Positions 27,031 to 40,660 of a DNA stretch of 64,000 nt are shown here, piece after piece. Origin of the DNA: Symsagittifera roscoffensis (lineage: Eukaryota; Xenacoelomorpha; Acoela; Convolutidae). The stretch lies in NCBI RefSeq assembly GCF_963678635.1, contig NC_087071.1, forward strand, positions 6,277,624 through 6,341,623. The letters run 5' to 3'. Position 1 is the stretch's first letter; each line of letters begins with the position of its first letter. A program made the translations under genes and the position numbers. The notes beneath the pieces are model-generated. The model saw nothing but the letters and a program-made list of their open reading frames with translations. It did not search any database and was not told the DNA's origin.

Positions 27031-30000
27031 CTTCTTAAGTAGGAAATTAGCCGCTGATTTACAGGAGATAACTATTTTTTAATCTCACATTTAGCAGAAA
27101 ATTTTTGGAAAAAAGTCAAAAAAATTTTCAAAACGACCAAAAATTCAAAAATTTGACTTTTACTAAATCCATGAGTTTTTCTCTACCAGAGCATGGAAAT
27201 ATTCCCATAGGTAGGAATATTGCCACAACCTGTTTTTCGATTGAAGCAGATTAAGCTGGCGAAGAAATTTCTTAACACGGTAAGTTTTTAAAAAAAAAGA
27301 TTTTTCCGAAGTTCATACCGGTTTTTCTACAAAAAAAAATTGGGTGAAACAGTTTACGCAGGGAAAAAGATCTAAGCACCATGTGTGTTTGAAAAAATCA
27401 TTAATCTCAAAATCAGCAGGTTAGTTTATCAGATATAATTTTTTTCAAAAAAACGGGCACATTTAGTCGATAATTGACATTTTCTAGGACCATGATTTTT
27501 TTCAAAACTGTTTTTTTTCGGTTAAGCCCTTTATCTCAAAATTGGCAGGTCGTTTTTCAGAAGTCAAAAACTTCCAAAAAACAGTCAAAAGTTCAAAAAA
27601 TTGACATTTTTTAATGACATCACTTAATTTCTATGAAAAGTTCTTCCATTTTTTCTTGCTATCTCAGATATGGCAGCGAGAAAAGTCAAAAATTTAATGC
27701 AATTAATGCAAATATTATGAACCAAATACTTTTGTTACATTTTTTTCGACACGAGAGGAAAAACAATTAGATGTAAAGTCAAAAGATTTGTTCAAAGTTC
27801 ATATCACGAAGTTTGAGATTTTCGTTTTATCTTTGTTAACAATCTTTAATTTAAGATGAAACATAAAACGGGCAAAACTAAGTACTTTGAAATTCATTTT
27901 CTAAATTATAGCCAATAATAGTTAGAATTACATTCTTTGATATGTACTTAAGAATACTTCATTTATGAACCATTCTCAAAAAAATTTGTATTATGATTCA
28001 CTTGGGCACAAGCATTTGATTGCCTAATTGTAGAAAGAACAATCTGAAAAAAAAACATTTTGAAACAAGGTTACATCGTCTGTTTTTTAGCACTGCTTGG
28101 CGTTTTTTATCGAAGTGTTTTATTTGCGTTTCATTTAAGAAGGACTGTAGGAGTTACACCAAAAACAGAAGTCAAACTGGGCAGAACTAATTTAAAATTT
28201 CGTTAATTATTTTGCATTTTTTTTTGAAAAAAAAAACACCCTACCATAAGTGAAAACTAGGGAAAACAGAAACATATGAAAGAAAAAATTAGTGTGCTTT
28301 CCGTGATCAGAGAGAAAACAAATATCTTATTCGAGCGCTAATCTTATGATGAAGGAGCCGAGTGATTTAAATATTGTTGAGTTATTCAAAGTTTTTTTCA
28401 TGCGTTTTTGATCTTATATTGTTTGAATATCCATGTAACTGCTGATTTTACAATCGGTCAATTTTTTTTGTACAGTCCTAGATTTATTCACTGCCTTCCC
28501 AATTTCTTCGAGATTGGTTGAAATAATTTTTCCATCATTCAGTCACTCCCGCTAAAGTTGGAGGCACTTGTTTGACAATTCTTAAATTTGTTGTACTGAT
28601 GCGTGATGAAATAATTAATCTCAAAAAACTCAAAAATTGGCCTTCACCCGAAACCTCGGTTGTTTCTCTAATAAAATAAAGGTGAAAATTTAGAAATTGG
28701 ATTTTTTTTCAAACTCATAACTTTTCTCGAATGAAGTCAAAGGTGCCGCCGCTTAAACCCCGAGGCTTCCCACAACCTGTTGCCTCGGCTGAATCCTTAA
28801 TATCAGATTCAGCTGAGTAGTTTTCGAGAAGAATCAAAAAATTTCAAAAAAACGGACAAGAAATCAAAAAATCGAGTTTTCTGAGGGCCGCAACAACTTT
28901 TTTTAGAAAGTTTGGACGGCACTGTTTATATAGAGGAGCTTCTTTCAACCCATTTTTTTATTGAACCCAACATCTTAAACTTAAGATTGTCGTTTTCGAG
29001 ACAATTCGAAAAATTACAAAAGATTGTCAAAAACTCAAACTTTGATTTTTCCTAGGGCCAAGCCAGCCCTAGAAAAGTTGACCGTATCCGTTTGACCGTA
29101 TTTGGCAGCATTCGTTAACGCACGAGAGCTTCATACAACCTGTTCATTCACTTGAACCCAAAAATTCAGATTTGGGAGGGTAGTTTTCGAGAAAATCAAG
29201 TATCCAAAAACTGTGAAAAAATTACAAAATTTTTTTGATTAAAAATTTGAGAGTAGCAGCTCATGCAGGGGCGCTTCCCATAATCCGCTGTCTCCATTGA
29301 ACCCAAAAGTTCTAGGAAGGTAGCTTTCGAGAAAAAAATTTGAAAATTTTTGTTAAATATTCCCACACAGACTTTTTTGAAAGCTGTAAAAAGTGCGGGG
29401 TAGAAAAGTGACAAGAGGATCATGCAGGCACACAGGGGAGTAGGCAGATTTTGTATAGGTACCATTTTTTCCATTGGTACCATTTTGGTACCCGAATTTT
29501 CATTTCTTTGAAAATAGTCTGTAGTTTTCGAGGAAACTTTTTTTTTGAGAAAAAGGAAAAAAAATCGGAAAGCTTCTCAAAAAAAACATAATAATTGATG
29601 CAGAGGCCAAGCGGACTTCCTTACCATTTGCGATACAACACAATCATAAAAAGCATGAAAATGAGTCGAAAAGCATGAGTAAAAATTGTTGAAGAAAACT
29701 AGGTGAACCAAAATTTTCGTATCGCTCGATGAAGGACACCTAGGGCTCAACTAAAGCTGGGGGTAATTATTTATTGTTTTTTGAAATTGATATACTGATG
29801 CGGGACAAAATGCGTAAATTCAAATGAGACTTTGCCCAAAACTCTAGTTGTTTCTCAACTAATGTGAGAAGAGTGAAGTTTTTTTGAGATTTTGGAATTT
29901 TCCCCAAAGACCTAGCCTTTTTGTTTCACAAAATTATGGAGTAGCCGCTTCTGCAGGAAAAATTCACGCAACACTTTTATCGATTGAAATTTTCACAACA

Positions 30001-30540
30001 AATTTGATGAGGTAAATTTTACGAAAATTCAAAAAAATTCTATTAACCAGTCAAAATTCAAAAATCAGGTAACTTTTTTCTGCTTAACGCAGGTCACCGG
30101 AGTCTAAAAAAACTTCCAAAAACGGTCCGAATTTCAAAACTTTCACTCGCTTAAAGACCATAACTTTTTTCTAGCAGAAACTGGGCGTAGCAAATTATAA
30201 AGCTAAGGTTTCAACAACCTGTTGGGTCGAATTAACCTATGATATCAGTTTTGGGAGGACAGTTATCGAGAAAAAGACCAAAAATTGATCAACAAATCAG
30301 AGAGCTGACATTTCCGAGACCCTTAACTTTTTGTTTTAAGAAAACTGGGCTTAGCCACTCATGAAAAAAAGGATTATTCAACCTGCTGGTTTGCTTGAAC
30401 CCAGAAACTTAGGTAGTTTGGCCGGGTAGTTCTCAAGAAAAGTCAAATGTTCTAAAAAACGGTCAAAAAATCGATGCAAAGGCGCTTCCTACAACCCACT
30501 CTTTGGATTGAACCCCAAATCTCAGATTTTGAAAAGTTTT
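27031..30540. repeat. Degenerate tandem repeats, period about 110-190 bp
   Basis: A consensus of the form CTTC(C)TACAACCTGTT...GATTGAACCC..AA followed by GGGTAGTTTTCGAGAAAA and a run of AAAAACGGTCAAAAA recurs near 27230, 28770, 28950, 29137, 29279, 30213, 30378 and 30490. Units differ a lot, so the array is old. The same array is in the second copy (about 55800-59150). Confidence 0.6.
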
Positions 30541-30631
30541 TTTTTGGTCGATTTTACGAAGAGTATTTTTTGGTCGATTTTTGGTCTAGACATGGTTTTT
30601 AATTCACTCTATTTTCTATTTTCAGCCAGCA

Positions 30632-30845
30632 GTTGTTCAAAGGGCTTCTCTTGCTTTGCGTTTGCATTATAAGTTGTTTTGCGCTGAGCTCTAACTAACA
30701 GCTCTGCTTCAGATGACAACGTGTAGTGGTATCTATTTTTACTGGTGACACTACACGTTGTCATCTGAAGCAGAGCTGTTAGTTAGAACTCAGCGCAAAA
30801 CAACTTATAATGCAAACGCAAAGCAAGAGAAGCCCTTTGAACAAC
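30632..30845. repeat. Large palindrome, 97-bp arms, 20-nt loop (copy 1)
   Basis: Left arm 30632-30728 and right arm 30749-30845 are inverted copies with one mismatch (GAGCTC/GAACTC), separated by 20 nt. A TTTTCAG splice-acceptor-like site lies just before it. DNA could extrude a cruciform, and RNA would form a 97-bp hairpin. The same structure occurs at 35434-35647 and 59242-59455. Confidence 0.9.
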
Positions 30846-31672
30846 CTGATTATGGCTTAAAAAAGCTCAATCACTCAAGCCCTCGAGCTAATTTGAGAAG
30901 TTTAATAGCTTCATTTTTTGAGTAGCCTAATTCGAAAAAAAAACTTTACAGACCCGTTTTTTTTAATTGCTATGCTCCGTAGTTTTCATCAGATACCTTT
31001 ATTTTACAAAAAAAAATCATCAAACTAGGCAATCAACTTGCTTCAAAAAAATACTCAACTGCTCTCGAACAATCCATGCTAAATGAGCAACTTAGTTTTT
31101 TTTCAAAGTATATTGGCGATATAGCTAAAGCATCAGCCAAAGTCAAAGCCTCTATCGATCACATCGAGCTTATAGCAACTTGACATATTTCGAATGTTCG
31201 ATTGCGTGAAAATCAGTTTCAGAAAAGTTAACAACTGTTAGTTTTACTGCAACTTAACCGGGCAACCTAAATTTATCAAGAAAAGATATATAATTCCGTT
31301 CCAAAAACACAGAAATAAACGTATGAAACAAGTTTTTAAATGTAACTAGCATGTAACGAGCCTCCGGCAATTCGAATTTCTGACAACTCATGAAAACCGC
31401 ATTTTATGGAAACCAGATCTGCAGGTTTTTGGTGTACTGTGGTTGGTAATTTATTATTTTGTAATTTTTTTAAATTCCTATTTTCCGTCATCTCGAAAAA
31501 GTCAAATCTCTAAAAGTACAAATTTTTCAGTAGTAATATTTGCAGGCAAGATTTACAACAATATTTCGACAATAGTTCTGTGTATTTTTTTAGAAACCAA
31601 AAACTTTCACATAAAACCAGCATCGCGGCTGCACCATGTGTATTAGATATAGGCTGTCTAAGATTGTTTGTC

Positions 31673-34406
31673 AGTAGTAGATGTTGGAGGTTAATTGGGG
31701 GGGGGGGGGGTTGGAGGTGGCTGACCCCCATGTATTAACATAGGCTATAGAGTATCCGGTCAGCCACCTATGTATTAAGATAGGGTATAGAGTCTACAAT
31801 GTATAAGGATAGGGAAAACCAATGGTAAGGTTTTATGGTTTGTGTGATGGTAAGATAATGGTAAGAAAAACGTAATTTTTTTGGTTTTTGTGAGGAAATG
31901 TCTAATTTTTTCACAAAAATCTGGGCGCGCGTTACCTAATTGGGAACAATTAATTGTTAATTACGTGTAGATTGTAGAATAAAGGTTATGTATTTAGTTT
32001 TTTGGTGGATGGTAAGTCAATGGTAAGAGTTTTTGTGCAAAAACTTGGAATTTTTATCAAAAAAATTTTTTCGAAAAAATTCAAAACACGATAAGATTAG
32101 CTATTATTTGACCAAATTTATTAGATAATCCTACTTTCTATCTAAATGAAACAATAATCTTACTTTCTATCTAATTGAAACAATGCTGAAACCTGCAGAA
32201 ACTTGGAAAAATTCAAATTTTTTGAGACAAAATTGCAAAAATTTCAAGTATTTGGAAAAAATTGCAAAAACTTCAAGTATTTGGAAAAAATTGCAGAAAT
32301 CTCATAATTTTGGCTAATGTATTGTTGCTTTTGATCTAATTTTAAACATACTTTTACTTATAGATTTTAAAAATAAGCTAAGACTATATGTTAATTGGCA
32401 TTATGTTGAGACAATGATACAAAATTTTGAATAAAAAAATGACTTTTTCAACAATTTTTTCTCAAAATATTGAAATACGATGAAGTTTACCTTAATTTGA
32501 GCTAAATATTTGGTTATACAATGCTCTAAACACTGAAAAGAAGGTTCATAGTAGCAGAATCAATATTGAAACTTCCGGAAAACAGTGAAATTAGTCGTAA
32601 TTTTTGAGAAGGTAAGATAAAAATTAATCAAATTTAAATGAAATTTTCCATTTCGAACCTTTTATTTTGGTTTTTAACTGTTTTTCTTTGTCCAGTTCAG
32701 GGATTATTTTTAGTAATCTCAATTCAAATGAACATTAAGGGCAATATCCTATGAAATTTCTAAATCAAACTCCATGATTCAACTCCTCCTCATTTTTTTC
32801 TCATTGAATTACCCAAATTTGTACAAAAATTACAACTTGTGGCAAATTTTTCATGTTAAAAATTAGAAATTTCTGATTATTGATAAAAAATGAACAGTTT
32901 ATTGCTAAAATTGTTTAAAATGGGATAAATGTTTCTGAAAAATTTATTCGATATTGGCTCAAATTCAACAAACACTTCTTCATAACTGATGATTATCTCT
33001 GTTGCTTCTGCAACATAACTTTCAAGATTTTCCGTAGAGTTTTTCCATGTTTTAAAGTTATTCTTGCTTTCTCTTTAAAACATGTTTCCGCTATTGAACA
33101 CACTTTACAAGAAAATTTAGTCAAAACTGGAGAATTTAGGAGGAAAATAGTATCAATTGAACGAACCATTTGCTAGCAGAGATGAAATTAGAACTGATAC
33201 CGTATGATTATTACAATAAAAAATATTAAAATCTTCGAGGATCCCCTGTTCAGTTGCTATGGTAAACTATTTAAGCAAAAATACACATTTTGGAATCATT
33301 AACTATCACTTTTCTTGCAAAATAGTTATTAACTCGCTTTTTTTCTTAATTTATGACGGAAATTTTCTCAAAAATATCCAAGTGAGAAAGAATTGGTGCT
33401 AGTTAAAGCATTCAAAAATATATGTACACAATGAGAATATAAAGGTGTATTTTTACGATCTAAGAACAAATTAGGAGCAGCTCTATTAGTTATAATCTGA
33501 AAATCTCCGGAAATACGCAAGAGAACCTAGTTCCTAACATCTACAATATAAAAACTTCTGAAAGAGCGAGTCACAAAAAATTGATTTAGCAAAGCAAAGC
33601 AAGGTGCAAACTGGAATAATTGTGCAATTTTCCGATTTTTATTAAGAAAAAACTCTATGTAGTAAAAATGTAGTAATGTATTGTATATAGTGTTGTATAT
33701 TCTATGTAGTATTGTGTAGCAAGGAAAAGTAGATCTTGAATGCAAGTTTTCGATTTATGCTTTATGTATCTTCTTCCAAAAGATGTCGAATTGGGTTTGC
33801 TTTTCAAAAATTATCTTCAAAACATTTGACCTTTCATATAAAGTACCAAATATATCAAATGATAACAATTTTTTCTAATGAATTACGGATAAATATAAGA
33901 CTATGAGAATTTTTATGTCGGGTTTTTTCTCAAGATATACTTTATAAGCTAAATTTTAGTAAACGTATCTCAAATCTCTTAAGGATTAAATTGAGCTTCT
34001 ATCTCATTTTAGAATTTTATCAGTTTCTGCTTCATCTACTTTCCACCAAATGAATCCAATTTGAGCAAATTTTTACTTGAAAATTGAATTTTAGATGGAA
34101 AAATGTATCGTTTCAACGAACGATCAATAATCCGAAGCTGAATTAATACCAAAAACTTTTTACTAAAAAGCTTTAAAGGATTTTCTCAAGCTCATAACTG
34201 TATAATGCTGTTTTAAATCTGAATTTCTTTTTTAGACTAAATTTTTAGTTGGAATGATGTATATCATTATCTTGAAACTTTCAAAGTTTAGCAAAATATA
34301 GATTTTTTCCACGTCATTTATCAATTTCTTTTCTGAAATCATCAAAAAATTAATAGAAAAACATTATTCTTAATAAGTCAATTCACATTATCTGCTTAAA
34401 AAGCTC
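31673..34406. other. Non-coding part of the 4.8-kb unit
   Basis: AT-rich DNA with a run of 12 or more G at about 31697-31710 and a GGCTATAGAGTATCC/GGGTATAGAGTCTAC pair near 31743-31795. Small frames here are not convincing. The same content repeats in 36475-39208. Confidence 0.5.
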
Positions 34407-34407
34407 T

Positions 34408-37400
34408 GCCAAGCGGACTTCCTTACCATTTGCGATACAACACAATCATAAAAAGCATGAAAATGAGTCGAAAAGCATGAGTAAAAATTGTTGAAGAAAA
34501 CTAGGTGAACCAAAACTTTCGTATCGCTCGATGAAGGACACCTAGGGCTCAACTAAAGCTGGGGGTAATTATTTATTGTTTTTTGAAATTGATATACTGA
34601 TGCGGGACAAAATGCGTAAATTCAAATGAGACTTTGCCCAAAACTCTAGTTGTTTCTCAACTAATGTGAGAAGAGTGAAGTTTTTTTGAGATTTTGGAAT
34701 TTTCCCCAAAGACCTAGCCTTTTTGTTTCACAAAATTATGGAGTAGCCGCTTCTGCAGGAAAAATTCACGCAACACTTTTATCGATTGAAATTTTCACAA
34801 CAAATTTGATGAGGTAAATTTTACGAAAATTCAAAAAAATTCTATTAACCAGTCAAAATTCAAAAATCAGGTAACTTTTTTCTGCTTAACGCAGGTCACC
34901 GGAGTCTAAAAAAACTTCCAAAAACGGTCCGAATTTCAAAACTTTCACTCGCTTAAAGACCATAACTTTTTTCTAGCAGAAACTGGGCGTAGCAAATTAT
35001 AAAGCTAAGGTTTCAACAACCTGTTGGGTCGAATTAACCTATGATATCAGTTTTGGGAGGACAGTTATCGAGAAAAAGACCAAAAATTGATCAACAAATC
35101 AGAGAGCTGACATTTCCGAGACCCTTAACTTTTTGTTTTAAGAAAACTGGGCTTAGCCACTCATGAAAAAAAGGATTATTCAACCTGCTGGTTTGCTTGA
35201 ACCCAGAAACTTAGGTAGTTTGGCCGGGTAGTTCTCAAGAAAAGTCAAATGTTCTAAAAAACGGTCAAAAAATCGATGCAAAGGCGCTTCCTACAACCCA
35301 CTCTTTGGATTGAACCCCAAATCTCAGATTTTGAAAAGTTTTTTTTTGGTCGATTTTACGAAGAGTATTTTTTGGTCGATTTTTGGTCTAGACATGGTTT
35401 TTAATTCACTCTATTTTCTATTTTCAGCCAGCAGTTGTTCAAAGGGCTTCTCTTGCTTTGCGTTTGCATTATAAGTTGTTTTGCGCTGAGCTCTAACTAA
35501 CAGCTCTGCTTCAGATGACAACGTGTAGTGGTATCTATTTTTACTGGTGACACTACACGTTGTCATCTGAAGCAGAGCTGTTAGTTAGAACTCAGCGCAA
35601 AACAACTTATAATGCAAACGCAAAGCAAGAGAAGCCCTTTGAACAACCTGATTATGGCTTAAAAAAGCTCAATCACTCAAGCCCTCGAGCTAATTTGAGA
35701 AGTTTAATAGCTTCATTTTTTGAGTAGCCTAATTCGAAAAAAAAACTTTACAGACCCGTTTATTTTAATTGCTATGCTCCGTAGTTTTCATCAGATACCT
35801 TTATTTTACAAAAAAAAATAATCAAACTAGGCAATCAACTTGCTTCAAAAAAATACTCAACTGCTCTCGAACAATCCATGCTAAATGAGCAACTTAGTTT
35901 TTTTTTCAAAGTATATTGGCGATATAGCTAAAGCATCAGCCAAAGTCAAAGCCTCTATCGATCACATCGAGCTTATAGCAACTTGACATATTTCGAATGT
36001 TCGATTGCGTGAAAATCAGTTTCAGAAAAGTTAACAACTGTTAGTTTTACTGCAACTTAACCGGGCAACCTAAATTTATCAAGAAAAGATATATAATTCC
36101 GTTCCAAAAACACAGAAATAAACGTATGAAACAAGTTTTTAAATGTAACTAGCATGTAACGAGCCTCCGGCAATTCGAATTTCTGACAACTCATGAAAAC
36201 CGCATTTTATGGAAACCAGATCTGCAGGTTTTTGGTGTACTGTGGTTGGTAATTTATTATTTTGTAATTTTTTTAAATTCCTATTTTCCGTCATCTCGAA
36301 AAAGTCAAATCTCTAAAAGTACAAATTTTTCAGTAGTAATATTTGCAGGCAAGATTTACAACAATATTTCGACAATAGTTCTGTGTATTTTTTTAGAAAC
36401 CAAAAACTTTCACATAAAACCAGCATCGCGGCTGCACCATGTGTATTAGATATAGGCTGTCTAAGATTGTCTGTCAGTAGTAGATGTTGGAGGTTAATTG
36501 GGGGGGGGGGGTTGGAGGTGGCTGACCCCCATGTATTAACATAGGCTATAGAGTATCCGGTCAGCCACCTATGTATTAAGATAGGGTATAGAGTCTACAA
36601 TGTATAAGGATAGGGAAAACCAATGGTAAGGTTTTATGGTTTGTGTGATGGTAAGATAATGGTAAGAAAAACGTAATTTTTTTGGTTTTTGTGAGGAAAT
36701 GTCTAATTTTTTCACAAAAATCTGGGCGCGCGTTACCTAATTGGGAACAATTAATTGTTAATTACGTGTAGATTGTAGAATAAAGGTTATGTATTTAGTT
36801 TTTTGGTGGATGGTAAGTCAATGGTAAGAGTTTTTGTGCAAAAACTTGGAATTTTTATCAAAAAAATTTTTTCGAAAAAATTCAAAACACGATAAGATTA
36901 GCTATTATTTGACCAAATTTATTAGATAATCCTACTTTCTATCTAAATGAAACAATAATCTTACTTTCTATCTAATTGAAACAATGCTGAAACCTGCAGA
37001 AACTTGGAAAAATTCAAATTTTTTGAGACAAAATTGCAAAAATTTCAAGTATTTGGAAAAAATTGCAAAAACTTCAAGTATTTGGAAAAAATTGCAGAAA
37101 TCTCATAATTTTGGCTAATGTATTGTTGCTTTTGATCTAATTTTAAACATACTTTTACTTATAGATTTTAAAAATAAGCTAAGACTATATGTTAATTGGC
37201 ATTATGTTGAGACAATGATACAAAATTTTGAATAAAAAAATGACTTTTTCAACAATTTTTTCTCAAAATATTGAAATACGATGAAGTTTACCTTAATTTG
37301 AGCTAAATATTTGGTTATACAATGCTCTAAACACTGAAAAGAAGGTTCATAGTAGCAGAATCAATATTGAAACTTCCGGAAAACAGTGAAATTAGTCGTA

Positions 37401-39210
37401 ATTTTTGAGAAGGTAAAATAAAAATTAATCAAATTTAAATGAAATTTTCCATTTCGAACCTTTTATTTTGGTTTTTAACTGTTTTTTTTTGTCCAGTTCA
37501 GGGATTATTTTTAGTAATCTCAATTCAAATGAACATTAAGGGCAATATCCTATGAAATTTCTAAATCAAACTCCATGATTCAACTCCTCCTCATTTTTTT
37601 CTCATTGAATTACCCAAATTTGTACAAAAATTACAACTTGTGGCAAATTTTTCATGTTAAAAATTAGAAATTTCTGATTATTGATAAAAAATGAACAGTT
37701 AATTGCTAAAATTGTTTAAAATGGGATAAATGTTTCTGAAAAATTTATTCGATATTGGCTCAAATTCAACAAACACTTCTTCATAACTGATGATTATCTC
37801 TGTTGCTTCTGCAACATAACTTTCAAGATTTTCCGTAGAGTTTTTCCATGTTTTAAAGTTATTCTTGCTTTCTCTTTAAAACATGTTTCCGCTATTGAAC
37901 ACACTTTACAAGAAAATTTAGTCAAAACTGGAGAATTTAGGAGGAAAATAGTATCAATTGAACGAACCATTTGCTAGCAGAGATGAAATTAGAACTGATA
38001 CCGTATGATTATTACAATAAAAAATGTTAAAATCTTCGAGGATCCCCTGTTCAGTTGCTATGGTAAACTATTTAAGCAAAAATACACATTTTGGAATCAT
38101 TAACTATCACTTTTCTTGCAAAATAGTTATTAACTCGCTTTTTTTCTTAATTTATGACGGAAATTTTCTCAAAAATATCCAAGTGAGAAAGAATTGGTGC
38201 TAGTTAAAGCATTCAAAAATATATGTACACAATGAGAATATAAAGGTGTATTTTTACGATCTAAGAACAAATTAGGAGCAGCTCTATTAGTTATAATCTG
38301 AAAATCTCCGGAAATACGCAAGAGAACCTAGTTCCTAACATCTACAATATAAAAACTTCTGAAAGAGCGAGTCACAAAAAATTGATTTAGCAAAGCAAAG
38401 CAAGGTGCAAACTGGAACAATTGTGTAATTTTCCGATTTTTATTAAGAAAAAACTCTATGTAGTAAAAATGTAGTAATGTATTGTATATAGTGTTGTATA
38501 TTCTATGTAGTATTGTGTAGCAAGGAAAAGTAGATCTTGAATGCAAGTTTTCGATTTATGCTTTATGTATCTTCTTCCAAAAGATGTCGAATTGGGTTTG
38601 CTTTTCAAAAATTATCTTCAAAACATTTGATCTTTCATATAAAGTACCAAATATATCAAATGATAACAATTTTTTCTAATGAATTACGGATAAATATAAG
38701 ACTATGAGAATTTTTATGTCGGATTTTTTCTCAAGATATACTTTATAAGCTAAATTTTAGTAAACGTATCTCAAATCTCTTAAGGATTAAATTGAGCTTC
38801 TATCTCATTTTAGAATTTTATCAGTTTCTGCTTCATCTACTTTCCACCAAATGAATCCAATTTGAGCAAATTTTTACTTGAAAATTGAATTTTAGATGGA
38901 AAAATGTATCGTTTCAACGAACGATCAATAATCCGAAGCTGAATTAATACCAAAAACTGTTTACTAAAAAGCTTTAAAGGATTTTCTCAAGCTCATAACT
39001 GTATAATGCTGTTTTAAATCTGAATTTCTTTTTTAGACTAAATTTTTAGTTGGAATGATGTATATCATTATCTTGAAACTTTCAAAGTTCAGCAAAATAT
39101 AGATTTTTTCCACGTCATTTATCAATTTCTTTTCTGAAATCATCAAAAAATTAATAGAAAAACATTATTCTTAATAAGTCAATTCACATTATCTGCTTAA
39201 AAAGCTCTGC
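34408..39210. repeat. 4.8-kb tandem duplication, unit 2
   Basis: Offset 4801-4802 bp from unit 1 throughout, with scattered single-base changes and a shorter G run. It ends at GCTCTGC before unique sequence at 39211. Either a very recent tandem duplication or an assembly duplication. Confidence 0.9.
35434..35647. repeat. Large palindrome, copy 2
   Basis: Same 97-bp-arm inverted repeat as at 30632-30845, carried by the tandem duplication. Confidence 0.9.
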
Positions 39211-39595
39211 TCTATGAACACTTTTACAAGCACTAAACAAGGAAAACTTTAAAATAGCAACTACAAAAAACCTTTTAATTAGTTGATGTATTCCAAATAT
39301 CCAAGTTTTACAATTTTTAGGCGAATACTTAAATACTCATTAGCATATGTTATGCACTTTAATACAAATTTATCACAAATCTCCGCAAGCTTGCAACCAA
39401 GGGAGTTTTTACTGTTGATTAAAAGTTTTCGGATCGAGTTCCATGGAAAGCTTCACGACGATTTGAACTCGATTTTTGCTGTCTTTAACATCAATCAAAA
39501 CCTTTGAATAAAAAAAAATGACAGTTCAGGTAATGTAATGAAAACACTGTATAATAACTAACTAGATATGTTACAATTGCTGAGACTTTCCAGAT
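39211..39595. other. Left edge of the polymerase-gene cluster
   Basis: Unique sequence after the tandem duplication. A plus-strand frame (39283-39507) ends in a plausible protein-like stretch (LLIKSFRIEFHGKLHDDL) but has no recognised relatives and may be chance. Confidence 0.35.
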
Positions 39596-39658
39596 TCAGT
39601 AAAAAGTAATAATCATAGTAATTTCTAAGTTTTTCAAAAAAAAACTTAAAAATTTTAC

Positions 39659-39886
39659 CTTTTCCTGAAGTGTGTTTGGAGTCTGCTGAGCACATAATTT
39701 ATTATTATGCTGAGAATGCTTCTTCTTGAAATGATTAGCGAGTTCCTCGCTGCTATAAGTATAAAAATTACAATTAGAACACTTCAAAACACCACATGTT
39801 CTACGATGTCTTGATGCATCTTTGTGAGTGTAATCCCTGCCACATTCAAGACATGCAACTCTTTCGTTTCTATTGAGTGAAGGCAT
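39659..39886 (-). CDS. Zinc-finger first exon, related to the N terminus of the family-B polymerase
   Basis: The exon starts MPSLNRNERVACLECGRDYT, followed by a histidine/cysteine pair and a second CSNC...H...H finger. It is clearly homologous to the first 60 residues of the polymerase at 47648 (MPALNQNEKVKCEDCGQEYR). A GTAAAA donor at 39653-39658 ends the exon after about 76 codons. No polymerase body follows; the next sequence is 440 bp of unassigned DNA and then the tandem repeat. So this is either a short zinc-finger gene or a polymerase gene cut off by the repeat. It points away from the cluster, as the polymerase does at the other end. Three tandem units with ACCAATCAGA-like boxes lie upstream. 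Confidence 0.65.
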
Positions 39887-40094
39887 CTCAATAGTAATGA
39901 AAAATTAAATGGTAGATTTAAAATGTACCAAATTTTTAGATAAAGTGAGTTGAATAGCCTCAAAAAATGAATAAAAGTAAATAAAAACAGCAAACTTATT
40001 AACCAATTGTTTTTAACGAGACAGAAAATCAGAATGGATATGCTATTTAGCCTAGCTGAAATAAAAATCATCCAATCTAACCATGGAGTTTTTA

Positions 40095-40355
40095 AAAGTA
40101 TCAACCAATCAGAAGCGAGCATTAATTACAAGGAAACCAATCAGAATTAAGCTTCAATAGTCATGTAATTTTCAACAAATTCAATGTCAACCTATCAGAA
40201 TTGAGCTTCAAAAGTCATGAAATTTTCAAGAAATTTAATGTCAACCAATCAGAGTTGAGCTCTTTTTCTCATGAATTTTTCAACAATTTCTTCAAAATTT
40301 ATTGATTTTGAGGATACTTTCACAGACATTATTTGTGTTAATAACCAATCAGAAT
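40095..40355. promoter_or_regulatory. Array of CCAAT boxes upstream of the zinc-finger exon
   Basis: AACCAATCAGA-type words occur at about 40103, 40135, 40189 (CCTATCAGA), 40243 and 40343; three of them sit in tandem units of about 55 bp (AACCAATCAGA(A/G)TT(A/G)AGCTT...CATGAAATTTTCAA). The same motif precedes other genes of the cluster. CCAAT boxes bind NF-Y-type factors in animals. Confidence 0.6.
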
Positions 40356-40660
40356 GAAGTAATCACAGATTTTAAAAAACTTTGTAGATCAGAACCAGAC
40401 TACGTTAATGAAACTTCTCAATCAATAAATTTTATTGAATTTTTCCAACATAACTAATATTTGAAGTTTGATAAATGAGATTTCTTGTCTATTTTATATT
40501 GTATTTTCGATTTTCAATTCAAATTTTGAAATTTCGATCAAAATTTTTCCGATTTGTTCTATTTCTAACCAGTGAAAAAAGAAATTACCAAAATATACGT
40601 TTTTATCGTTTTCTTTTTGGTATATTGTAGTATAAACAACCGGAAGTCTATTAAATTTGG

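Larger units (their letters stand above)
24264..31672. repeat. 7.4-kb dispersed repeat, copy A
   Basis: From AAGATTCAAAATCAC at 24264 to AAGATTGTTTGTC at 31672 this block aligns in the same orientation to 52889-60298 at high identity with small indels. The two copies differ in flanking DNA, so the ends are real repeat boundaries. It contains one frame conserved between copies (24513-24854 minus), degenerate tandem repeats, and a large palindrome. Terminal inverted repeats or LTRs were not found. It could be a transposon family or a segmental duplication. Confidence 0.85.
29606..34407. repeat. 4.8-kb tandem duplication, unit 1
   Basis: The block from GCCAAGCGGACTTCC at 29606 to AAAAGCTCTGC at 34407 is followed directly by a second, almost identical copy. 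I noted only a few dozen differences at most over 4.8 kb. The junction is a 2-3 bp match (GC/TGC). The left 2.1 kb is also part of the 7.4-kb repeat. Confidence 0.9.

Noticed and set aside
29196-29483. A 95-residue frame shared with 57829-58116
   Set aside because: It overlaps the degenerate repeat array and its similarity between copies is no better than that of the surrounding non-coding DNA by eye.
31443-39100. Small frames repeated in the 4.8-kb units (for example 31443-31646 and 33527-33745)
   Set aside because: They recur only because the DNA is duplicated; composition is not protein-like and the 60045 version is changed by an indel.
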